Shown here: positions 1-6,509 of the stretch, piece by piece
Numbering within the stretch: position 1 is the stretch's first letter
Layout: each line of letters opens with the position of its first letter
Assembly (NCBI GenBank): GCA_002299915.1
Contig: DBOG01000046.1
Coordinates: 1 to 11,811, forward strand
Origin: Proteobacteria bacterium UBA652
GTDB taxonomy: Bacteria > Pseudomonadota > Gammaproteobacteria > Nitrosococcales > Methylophagaceae
Direction of reading: 5' to 3'
Length of the DNA stretch: 11,811 nucleotides
Program-made: the position numbers and the translations under genes
Notes under the pieces: generated by a model
The model's input: the letters and a program-made list of their open reading frames with translations, nothing else
Database searches by the model: none
What the model was told of the DNA's origin: nothing

Positions 1-127
1 GGCTCAACTGCTTCAGGAGCAACCGCTGCTTCCGCTGCCGGTTCTGACTCTGTTGGTGCAGGAGCAGGATCTGGTTCCGCTACTGGTTCGGGCTCAACTG
101 CTTCAGGAGCAACCGCTGCTTCCGCTG
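1..127. repeat. Direct repeat of 37 bp with a 90-bp period, inside the coding region
   Basis: Bases 1-37 are identical to bases 91-127. The 90-bp period keeps the reading frame and encodes a 30-residue protein repeat rich in Ala, Pro and Glu. The first copy touches the window edge, so more units may follow outside. Nucleotide identity over 37 bases, not just protein similarity, suggests a recent duplication or ongoing unit exchange. Confidence 0.85.
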
Positions 128-287
128 GCTCATCAGCTTCTGGTGCAGGCTCAGCAACTGGCGGCGCTGGAATATTAACGGGTTTTTGTTGGTAGCCATC
201 GCTAGAGCCATATAAAGCAGGCCAAATTAATACCAACACAAATAATGTTAACAATACTGTTAATAAAAGAATAATCGTGTTTTTCAT
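1..287 (-). CDS. Membrane-anchored Pro/Ala/Glu-rich protein, C-terminus cut off by window edge
   Basis: I read this open frame directly; it runs off the left edge, so only about 95 residues are visible. The start is an ATG preceded by AGGA about ten bases upstream. Residues 2-25 are a short Lys/Asn start followed by a strongly hydrophobic segment (IILLLTVLLTLFVLVLIW), which should be a membrane anchor or uncleaved signal. After about residue 35 the chain is almost only Pro, Ala, Glu and Val, a low-complexity extended linker with a 30-residue repeat (AEAAVAPEAVEP occurs twice). The topology suggests a single-pass inner-membrane protein with a long periplasmic spacer leading to a domain outside the window, for example SPOR, LysM or peptidoglycan-binding. 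That is inference; the visible part has no catalytic motif and I do not recognise the gene. A separate promoter candidate lies upstream, so it may not depend on the fhc operon. Confidence 0.8.
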   Translation of the reverse strand, partial: MKNTIILLLTVLLTLFVLVLIWPALYGSSDGYQQKPVNIPAPPVAEPAPEADEPAEAAVAPEAVEPEPVAEPDPAPAPTESEPAAEAAVAPEAVE

Positions 288-351
288 TGTTACTTAATCC
301 TCATTTTTAAAACGTAATTTTTTAGTAGTATGAAACCTTCTGCTTGACTCT

Positions 352-380
352 ATGATACGTTCCTGACCCGGTGAATTCAA
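352..380 (-). promoter_or_regulatory. Sigma70-type promoter candidate for the Pro/Ala-rich protein gene
   Basis: On the minus strand TTGAAT (375-380 on the plus strand) and TATCAT (352-357) are separated by exactly 17 bases. They match the -35 consensus at 4/6 and the -10 at 5/6. Transcription would begin near 345, giving a leader of roughly 58 bases before the ATG at 287. Prediction from spacing and consensus only. Confidence 0.45.
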
Positions 381-405
381 GCCACCTTCCCTGTCAATAA
401 CCTCC

Positions 406-753
406 TTATTCCATAAGATCTGCTAATCGCATTAATTCAGCTATTTTTTCTGCTGAATTTTCGTTAAATTCTATGCCCATGCCGCTTGCAAAAGGCTCTG
501 GCTGTTTACCAAGGTGCGCATAAATAATAAGACAATTAAGCGTGATGCTCGCTGCCGGAAATTGTAGCGTCAATTGGCCTAATTCTGACACATTATCTGG
601 CGATAGGTCTGGCGTAACATCTGCCAAAAAAGCGCCGCCTTGACTGATTGTAATGGTTGAGCCTGCGAGGTGTTGACCGCCGATAACAAGTTCATATTCA
701 ACTTTTATTGGCTTACGCTCTCCACCTCTTTTATCATCTTCTATTGGGCTCAT
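406..753 (-). CDS. PilZ domain protein (putative c-di-GMP effector)
   Basis: A 115-residue protein, about the length of a single stand-alone PilZ domain. PilZ domains bind cyclic di-GMP through an RxxxR motif and a following [D/N]xSxxG motif. Here RGGER lies at residues 9-13 and TISQGG at about 34-39, followed by the usual AFL, then a beta-rich core and a C-terminal helix. The Asp/Asn of the second motif is replaced by Thr, so binding affinity may be altered. The ATG has a strong GGAGGT seven bases upstream. The gene lies 60 bp after fhcC on the same strand with no convincing terminator between, so it may be the last gene of the fhc operon. What it controls cannot be read from the sequence; motility, adhesion or exopolysaccharide are the usual targets in the family. 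Confidence 0.82.
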   Translation of the reverse strand: MSPIEDDKRGGERKPIKVEYELVIGGQHLAGSTITISQGGAFLADVTPDLSPDNVSELGQLTLQFPAASITLNCLIIYAHLGKQPEPFASGMGIEFNENSAEKIAELMRLADLME

Positions 754-813
754 AATGCTGACCTCCCTCGAATTAATAACATTCTGATTTCTAGTATACT
801 CCTAACAAAAAAG

Positions 814-1632
814 TTAGCCAATTTTAACCAGCACCTCTCCCATCCCAATTCCTGCCAAATCCCCTGTATAACGTTGCACGCGTGAAAATGTGGTCAAATT
901 AGCGAACTTGGTGTCTAAATTACGAAAAGAGGCCAGCATCAGCGGCAAAAAAGCCAAGGTGTGTGCGCCACAATCATTAAAGTTAGCGCTGACTCCTTGC
1001 TTGGGTGCTTGCAATAATAGTAGCGTGCCACGCTTCATGCCATAGCCAAGATGCGCACCAACCTTACCGAGTACCGCGATGGTGCCAGACACCATTCTGC
1101 CGCCACAATAATCACCAGCATTGCCTTCGATTAAAATATAGCCACGCCGCATATGATCGCCGGTGCGAGATCCCGTGTTACCCGTAACGATAACAATCCC
1201 GCCCGTCATGCCATTTTTCTGGCCGACACGCGCACCACCCACAAAATCGCCGGCATTGCCGTTGATTTTAATTTGGCCGCCTTTCATCTCGCAGGCAGTA
1301 TAAGCCCCTGTGTTCCCTGCTGCTAAAATGAAGCCATTTGTCATCATCGCGCCGAGATATGCGCCGATGTTGCCGCTAACTTCAATTGTGCCGAAAGACA
1401 TTTGATTGCCGACAAAATCAAGTTTCTCGCTGCTATTTTCAAATATAATATGGTTGGTATTGTCGCCACGGATATCAAACACGCTATCCACTCGCACCGT
1501 GCGATTACCCGACGGCAGTTCAATCGCTGCAACCTCTGCTGGCGTTTTATCTTCCAAGCGATCAGGGGTGAGCGCCGAACAATCAATCCGCTGGCTTGGC
1601 GATGTTTTTAACTTCAGAATTAAGCTGCTCAT
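814..1632 (-). CDS. fhcC: Formyltransferase/hydrolase complex subunit C (FhcC)
   Basis: A 272-residue homologue of formylmethanofuran dehydrogenase subunit C, related to the C-terminal beta-helix domain of glutamate synthase. Residues about 80-210 carry a run of Gly-rich turns typical of that right-handed beta-helix (GNIGAYLG, GNTGAY, GNAGDFVGG, GNTGSRTG, GNAGDYCGG, GKVGAHLG), each about 19-25 residues apart. In the methylotroph Fhc complex it is a non-catalytic cytoplasmic subunit that helps hold the methanofuran-like carrier and join the partners. The ATG lies in a 4-bp ATGA overlap with the fhcD stop, and AGGAG precedes it within fhcD, so translation is probably coupled. It is the last of the four fhc genes. 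Length and order fit a functional gene. Confidence 0.93.
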   Translation of the reverse strand: MSSLILKLKTSPSQRIDCSALTPDRLEDKTPAEVAAIELPSGNRTVRVDSVFDIRGDNTNHIIFENSSEKLDFVGNQMSFGTIEVSGNIGAYLGAMMTNGFILAAGNTGAYTACEMKGGQIKINGNAGDFVGGARVGQKNGMTGGIVIVTGNTGSRTGDHMRRGYILIEGNAGDYCGGRMVSGTIAVLGKVGAHLGYGMKRGTLLLLQAPKQGVSANFNDCGAHTLAFLPLMLASFRNLDTKFANLTTFSRVQRYTGDLAGIGMGEVLVKIG

Positions 1633-2525
1633 GCCATGATCTCCTGTAAGTGGAAATGGAAGGGGCCGAGTTTCCCGCCATAGTTACCTGCTGAAATCCG
1701 TTTGATGCCATTGGCTGCGCCGAGCTTACACACTGCCTCAATCCCTACCCGCATCGCCACATCAATATCTTCTTTGGTCAGACCATCAATAACAATTTCC
1801 ATTACTGATTCAATTTCTGGCGAAAGCTCTGTTTTAGTTTGGCCTTTTAGTGTCGGACAAAAAGCATCATTAGTCGACGCATTCAGCGCCTTAAATTTGG
1901 AACCGACTTTAGAGCCGGAACGCACCACACCACCCGGAAAGGGCATAATCACATTGGGTATTTGTCGCATCTCTTCAATCGCCGCTTCGCAGGCATTTAA
2001 GGCTTGCTCTTGCGACTCGGCTAAGACGAGGAAATTGCCACCGCCCACCGATGCTTGAACCCCTGTCATTTCTTGGGTGAGGAACTCGCCATCCATCACA
2101 GGGATCCGCCAATAGCGTTTGCCATCAATCATTTTTGAGATTTGGAAGCCATCGCCAAAGAACCGTAAATTTTGACCTAAAGGAATTTCGGTGTCGCTTT
2201 CCAACCCTGAAAACAAAGCAGATGTAGGCGAAGTGAGCACACACTGACCAGAGCGCGTTTCAACTTGCTTTGCGAGGCTTTTGCCCCCCATCGCGAAGAT
2301 TAAAATCGTCACGCCCGGTCGGCCATCTGGCGTCTCTTCGGGCGATAGAACCCGTTCAATCCCAGCCTCACAGCCACAGGCGATAACTGAAGTGGCAAAA
2401 CCCGTAAAGGTCTGCGCTGAGATCATCGCCCATTTTTCATTGTGCGCCGTAATAATCAACCGTGTACCTTTCATTGGGAAGGCTTCGGCAAAGGTTTCGT
2501 CAATCGACACGCCGTTAATAATCAT
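1629..2525 (-). CDS. fhcD: Formyltransferase subunit FhcD (formylmethanofuran:H4MPT formyltransferase family)
   Basis: A 298-residue cytoplasmic protein of the Ftr family, at the usual full length. In methylotrophs it moves the formyl group from N5-formyl-H4MPT to the methanofuran-type carrier bound in the Fhc complex, the step before hydrolysis to formate. Family-like features are the N-terminal MIINGVSIDETFAEAFPMKG, the conserved TRLIITA strand, the GFATSVIACGCEAGIE stretch at about 42-57, and a C-terminal half ending in GPFHFHLQE. An AAGGAGGTG Shine-Dalgarno sequence inside the end of fhcA precedes the ATG, which overlaps the fhcA stop by ATGA; its own stop overlaps the fhcC start in the same way. 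These overlaps point to stoichiometric production of the subunits. Confidence 0.94.
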   Translation of the reverse strand: MIINGVSIDETFAEAFPMKGTRLIITAHNEKWAMISAQTFTGFATSVIACGCEAGIERVLSPEETPDGRPGVTILIFAMGGKSLAKQVETRSGQCVLTSPTSALFSGLESDTEIPLGQNLRFFGDGFQISKMIDGKRYWRIPVMDGEFLTQEMTGVQASVGGGNFLVLAESQEQALNACEAAIEEMRQIPNVIMPFPGGVVRSGSKVGSKFKALNASTNDAFCPTLKGQTKTELSPEIESVMEIVIDGLTKEDIDVAMRVGIEAVCKLGAANGIKRISAGNYGGKLGPFHFHLQEIMA

Positions 2526-4213
2526 GCCGCACCTCCTTTTTCTTGATACCCAGATTGGTGGCTTGTCGGATGAATAATTAATCGCCCTCGACCATCGGCC
2601 GTCATTTCATCATCGCTGATTTTGAAGTTACCCAATTTCATTGACATATATTTATCAAAATAGGGCTGCAAGGATTTCTCGATGGATGCATCATAATCGG
2701 GCTTGACCACATGGGTTGCGCCCCATGTCACATCAATAAGATCGCCATTTTCAACGACCATATTGCCATCTTTAAACACATAATCTGGCTTGCTAAACAT
2801 TTTCTCGCGATCGGCATTGTCGGTATACACCGTAATATCTGCTGCCGCCCCTGTGCCTAAATGCCCACGATCAGACAGCCCGACAAGCTTCGCTGCGCCC
2901 GCCCGTGTCATAATCGCAATTTCATACAGCGTATATTCGCGATCAATCGATCCTAAATTACTTGCTGCTTGCGCATCTGGGTTCAGCGTTGATAACACCT
3001 CATTACGAAATGATTTATCCATCAATAAACGGATCAAATGAGGGTAACTGGTAAAGGGCGCACCGTTTGGATGATCTGTGGTGAGGAAAACCCGCCACGG
3101 ATCATCCACCAGCAAGAAGATTTCTAAACCAATCATCCATTGCAAAGCATTCACAAAGTTTTGGTCTTTATACTTAAATGGCACCACACCACAGCCCGCA
3201 TCACATTCAATATCCATACACACCCATTTATTTGGATGGGCATGTCCATGGGCTTCATATTGATGCATACTGTCGCCTGAAGCCGTTACCGTTTGACCAA
3301 ACAAGATCTGACCAACATCGGCGGTGATATTGTCATGGTTATTAATGGCTTCCGCAATTTCTGCCGCGCCGGATGAAAATTTGCGATCGCCTTCGGCACC
3401 ATAACTATGGAACTGAATATGCGTCATATGCATGGGCAAGCCTTCGATCCCCTGCATGGTGTCGATTGTCATATCCATATTACCCGGCACGCCGAGATTA
3501 CAGCCATGCACATGCAAGGGATGCGCGACACCCAGCTCATGCACTGCTTGTGCCAATCTCGCTAAAATATCACGCGGCGTGACCCCGTAATAAGCATTTT
3601 TCTCATCTAAATCGAGTTTACGCTGATTAAACTTAAACGCACTGATGCCACCAGGATTGACCACTTTAATCCCCATTGCTTGCGTGTGTGTGAGCGTCCA
3701 TGCCACATAGTTATTAATCGCTTCCTGATCGGCATTTGAAATCATCATACGTAGCAAAAAATCATCGCTGCCGAGCATGGCATAGCCACCTTTATCGATG
3801 ATCGGTGTGTCGCCCATTTCCATATGAGCTTGACGGGCATTCATTGGCAAAATAGCCGGCTCAAAACCTGCGGTATAACCCATTTCAGCATAACGATAGC
3901 CCGCTGTTAATGTGCTCGGTGCCGCATGGCCACAACCCGACCGCAGCAGCTCTGTTCGCGCGATCACATCTTGCGCATGATCTTCAGGCAACATGGTCCG
4001 CGCAATATTCACCTTCCCGCCCCCAATATGGGTATGCATATCAATCGCACCTGCCATAATGATTTTGCCACGGCAGTCTATTTCGGTTACTTTATCGGTG
4101 TCTGGCTTAGCAATAATACGCCCATCTTGAATATAAAGATCCTGCTGCTCACCATCCACACCATGTGCAGGGTCAAAAACGATGCCACCCACTAATTTTG
4201 TTATGTTTGCCAT
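2522..4213 (-). CDS. fhcA: Formyltransferase/hydrolase complex subunit A (FhcA), amidohydrolase
   Basis: A 563-residue homologue of formylmethanofuran dehydrogenase subunit A, an amidohydrolase-superfamily metalloenzyme. In the Fhc complex it hydrolyses the formylated carrier to release formate, completing formaldehyde oxidation by the H4MPT route. The expected metal-site signatures appear in order: DMHTH at 58-62 (His60, His62), a probable carboxylated Lys in GIKVVNPGG (Lys183), HVHG (about His236), MHMTHIQFH (262-269) and TTDHPNG (Asp380). Assignment of individual ligands is by analogy with the archaeal enzyme. The C-terminal part (about 435-540) contains the usual small beta domain (GHLGTGAAADITVY). 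The start is ATG, 3 bp after the fhcB stop, with GAGGA at the end of fhcB as a likely ribosome site. Length is normal and no damage is visible. Confidence 0.95.
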   Translation of the reverse strand: MANITKLVGGIVFDPAHGVDGEQQDLYIQDGRIIAKPDTDKVTEIDCRGKIIMAGAIDMHTHIGGGKVNIARTMLPEDHAQDVIARTELLRSGCGHAAPSTLTAGYRYAEMGYTAGFEPAILPMNARQAHMEMGDTPIIDKGGYAMLGSDDFLLRMMISNADQEAINNYVAWTLTHTQAMGIKVVNPGGISAFKFNQRKLDLDEKNAYYGVTPRDILARLAQAVHELGVAHPLHVHGCNLGVPGNMDMTIDTMQGIEGLPMHMTHIQFHSYGAEGDRKFSSGAAEIAEAINNHDNITADVGQILFGQTVTASGDSMHQYEAHGHAHPNKWVCMDIECDAGCGVVPFKYKDQNFVNALQWMIGLEIFLLVDDPWRVFLTTDHPNGAPFTSYPHLIRLLMDKSFRNEVLSTLNPDAQAASNLGSIDREYTLYEIAIMTRAGAAKLVGLSDRGHLGTGAAADITVYTDNADREKMFSKPDYVFKDGNMVVENGDLIDVTWGATHVVKPDYDASIEKSLQPYFDKYMSMKLGNFKISDDEMTADGRGRLIIHPTSHQSGYQEKGGAA

Positions 4214-4216
4214 CGC

Positions 4217-5482
4217 TTATAATTCCTCTTCAATCGCGGCTAATACATCTGCCACATTGGGTAGGCCGCTGTCACGTAACTTTTGTACTGGCAACGCTAC
4301 TACGCCATCGGTTCGGAAAACCTGCCCTGCATGATCGATTCCCGGCGTGCCGATAGGGATAAATACGGCAGGCTCGCTGCTAAATTGCATGCCTGATCGA
4401 CCTAACACAATCGTATCTCGCGCGCCTTCAGTCGGCACAACATCTGCATCAAAGCTCGACACCCATAGCAACGTCTCCACTTCACCCGCTGCTAACATTC
4501 GTTCTGAATCATATAAATAAGGATCATAATCCGGATAGCCCAAACCAAAGCTGGTGCGCATCGGATAACCCGCCTGCCAAGCACTCACTTGATTGGCGGT
4601 TGTTTCACCGCCGATGCCGCCCAATGGTAAACCCGAACTCCGCGTGTCTTTATTTAGATCTTTAATCATTTCACACACAGTCTGTACCGTTGCTTCGGCG
4701 CCTTTAAAATCTAGCTCTCCTGCAGCCCACGTTACCACACTATATTTTGCTACTTTTAAGCGTGCTGCCAGTTTGCTCAATGCCGCCACATCAATCCCGC
4801 CCACTTGGCTTGCTTGCAGCGTTCTACCTGCCACCAATGCGCGCAATACAGACACCACTTCAGGTAAATCAACCGAATCACACGCCATCACCTCCGCCTG
4901 TTTTCCCGCTGGCGAAGTGGATGCATCGCCCGAAGGCGCTTTGCCTAAAAACACGATCTCGCGTGACGCAATATCTTGCTCGAACAAGCTCTCTTCATTC
5001 CACATACAACGCTCAAAAAATCGCGGGAAGCGGGATTCAATATCGCTGCCGACAACAACGAGCAAATCAACCCGGTTTTTTACCTCGCCCAATGTCGTCG
5101 TCATCCAACCGGTATCTTGCAAAACCAATAAATTGCGAAAGGTCGCTGCTGATGCATAATGATCAATCACCGCTCGGCTTTTATCGGCTAACGCCATCAC
5201 GGCGCGTGCGCCATTCACATCCGTCGCCAATCCAGAAATCACAGATTGTGAGCTTGCTCGCAATAAATCTGCGGCTTTAGCAACCGCGATTGCTAAGTCA
5301 ACTTCTTTTCCATTCACCCGTGGCTGCGTATCGGTAATCGGCGTTTCAAACCCTCTTTGCGTTACCGCATCACCATTGGATACGACCTTCACCTCCAGCC
5401 CCGACACTTCAATCGTTAAATCATCCGATGCAATCCCACAAAAAGGACTGGCAACGTCTTCTCTCCGTATAGGCTCACTCAT
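4217..5482 (-). CDS. fhcB: Formyltransferase/hydrolase complex subunit B (FhcB), molybdopterin-dehydrogenase homologue
   Basis: A 421-residue relative of formylmethanofuran dehydrogenase subunit B, the Mo/W-pterin subunit in archaea. Bacterial FhcB proteins are not thought to be redox-active and act in formyl hydrolysis. The sequence agrees: the archaeal N-terminus has a CPFCGxxCDD-type [4Fe-4S] motif, while here it reads SPFCGIASDD (residues 12-21), keeping only Cys15. The rest keeps the family fold, for example DLLVVVGSDIESRFPRFFER at about 132-153 and the Gly-rich LPLGGIGGETTANQ at about 284-297. It is the first fhc gene, starting at an ATG with AAGG seven bases upstream and 9 bp after the preceding dehydratase gene; fhcA follows after 3 bp. 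Family and context are clear; its exact structural role comes from work on methylotroph complexes, not from this sequence. Confidence 0.92.
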   Translation of the reverse strand: MSEPIRREDVASPFCGIASDDLTIEVSGLEVKVVSNGDAVTQRGFETPITDTQPRVNGKEVDLAIAVAKAADLLRASSQSVISGLATDVNGARAVMALADKSRAVIDHYASAATFRNLLVLQDTGWMTTTLGEVKNRVDLLVVVGSDIESRFPRFFERCMWNEESLFEQDIASREIVFLGKAPSGDASTSPAGKQAEVMACDSVDLPEVVSVLRALVAGRTLQASQVGGIDVAALSKLAARLKVAKYSVVTWAAGELDFKGAEATVQTVCEMIKDLNKDTRSSGLPLGGIGGETTANQVSAWQAGYPMRTSFGLGYPDYDPYLYDSERMLAAGEVETLLWVSSFDADVVPTEGARDTIVLGRSGMQFSSEPAVFIPIGTPGIDHAGQVFRTDGVVALPVQKLRDSGLPNVADVLAAIEEEL

Positions 5483-5491
5483 TTTTTCGCC

Positions 5492-5866
5492 TTATTTATC
5501 GTATTTTACATATTTGAATCGCTGATCCGACGGCGTCCCCTCAAAAGGCCCATCTTCTTCGCTCGGCTGCCACATCACGACGTCATCCATTTTTTTTGCC
5601 AAGGCAAAGTCTTTTTCTGTAATGCCTTTTGCGCTATGCGTCATCAACTTTACCTCAACAAACGCATACGACACCACCAAATCAGGGTGATGCCACGCCA
5701 CTTCTGCCAAATGGCCAACCGTGTTCACCACCATCAATGTGCCCTTCCAACTATTGGTTTTATATTTCCGACGGATCCAGCCATTTTCATAACGCCATTG
5801 TGGTAGCGCTTCAGCCAACCGTTGATTAATCTCCGATTCTGAAAAACTGCGTTCTGTTTCACTCAT
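5492..5866 (-). CDS. Pterin-4a-carbinolamine dehydratase family protein (PhhB/DCoH type)
   Basis: A 124-residue protein with the family's active-site signature: EVAWHHPDL at 55-63 followed by VEVKLMTH at 70-77, giving His59, His60, Pro61 and His77 in the expected places. The classical enzyme dehydrates 4a-hydroxytetrahydropterin during biopterin recycling by aromatic amino-acid hydroxylases. No hydroxylase gene is nearby. Instead the gene lies between a SPOR gene (4 bp away) and fhcB (9 bp away), so a role with tetrahydromethanopterin or the Fhc complex is a reasonable inference. A charged tail of about 27 residues after position 97 (with EEDGPFEGTPSDQ) extends past the compact core and may be specific to this subfamily. 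The ATG is preceded by AAGGGG. The family call is firm; the substrate is open. Confidence 0.88.
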   Translation of the reverse strand: MSETERSFSESEINQRLAEALPQWRYENGWIRRKYKTNSWKGTLMVVNTVGHLAEVAWHHPDLVVSYAFVEVKLMTHSAKGITEKDFALAKKMDDVVMWQPSEEDGPFEGTPSDQRFKYVKYDK

Positions 5867-5870
5867 CTCT

Positions 5871-6509
5871 CTACCCCTTCTTCACTCGTACAATTAGAGA
5901 ATCAACATTGTCCTCTTTCAGCCGGTTTTTCAAGGCATCCGCTTTTGCGCGACCCGTTATTGGCCCGACCAATACCCGATGCCATGTATTTGTATTATCA
6001 ATGGTCACGGTTTGAATTTTAGACTCAATCCCCAATAATGCCAACTTTGCCTTATACCGATCCGCCACCGTAGTCTCCCTAAAAGAGCCCACCTGCAACA
6101 CATAATCTGCCGGATTTTCTTCAACAACCGTTTCCACCGCTTCTTTTTCCAATGCGGCAACTAACATTTCTTCAGGCGACTGTTCCACTTCTATCGTTGG
6201 TTCTGTTGGCTCTTCTGGTGCTGGTTTGGCCTCAGGCGTAGGGACAGTTTGGGCAACCTCCACCTCCATTTCTGGCAACAAGGTATAAAACTCATAGGTT
6301 GGCTCAACCACTTCTTTTTTCACAGGCTTTTCAATCGCCACCGCATCCTCACTTGGCGAGGGCGACTCTTTCCCTATTTTTGCCGCCACAAACCCAGCTA
6401 ACGCACCAAGGGCCAAGCCTAATAACAACATATTCCGCAGATTATTCTCGGCTTTATTTACTTTTTTTGCCGCAGGTTTACGGCGTGGTTTTTTTGTTGC
6501 TGTTGCCAT
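5871..6509 (-). CDS. SPOR domain membrane protein (FtsN-like)
   Basis: A 212-residue bitopic inner-membrane protein. The layout is a very basic cytoplasmic N-terminus (residues 1-27, many Lys/Arg), one membrane helix at about 28-45 (MLLLGLALGALAGFVAA), a Pro/Glu-rich periplasmic linker at about 48-130, and a C-terminal SPOR domain at about 133-211 (DYVLQVGSFRE... to ...LIVRVKKG). SPOR domains bind denuded peptidoglycan glycan strands at the septum; this arrangement matches FtsN-type division proteins. The ATG overlaps the argS stop (TAATG) and GGAG sits eight bases upstream. In many gammaproteobacteria an argS-SPOR pair is followed by hslVU; here the dehydratase and fhc genes follow. It could be FtsN itself or a paralogue; the sequence alone does not decide. 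Confidence 0.9.
   Translation of the reverse strand: MATATKKPRRKPAAKKVNKAENNLRNMLLLGLALGALAGFVAAKIGKESPSPSEDAVAIEKPVKKEVVEPTYEFYTLLPEMEVEVAQTVPTPEAKPAPEEPTEPTIEVEQSPEEMLVAALEKEAVETVVEENPADYVLQVGSFRETTVADRYKAKLALLGIESKIQTVTIDNTNTWHRVLVGPITGRAKADALKNRLKEDNVDSLIVRVKKG

Noticed and set aside
1..127. Repeat at the left edge considered as a CRISPR or noncoding array
   Set aside because: The 90-bp period is in frame, encodes a regular Ala/Pro/Glu repeat and has no spacer-like unique sequences.
361..405. Terminator for the PilZ gene around the GGTG/CACC pair
   Set aside because: The stem is only 4 bp with a long loop and no T-run; no support.
802..817. CTAAC/GTTAG hairpin at the fhcC stop considered as a terminator
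   Set aside because: The stem has only 5 bp, mostly AT, with the T-run in the loop rather than after the stem.
4593..5280. Long plus-strand open frames opposite fhcB (188 and 177 codons)
   Set aside because: They are antisense to a well-supported gene, have low-complexity Ser/Pro/Thr-rich translations, overlap each other and show no domain.
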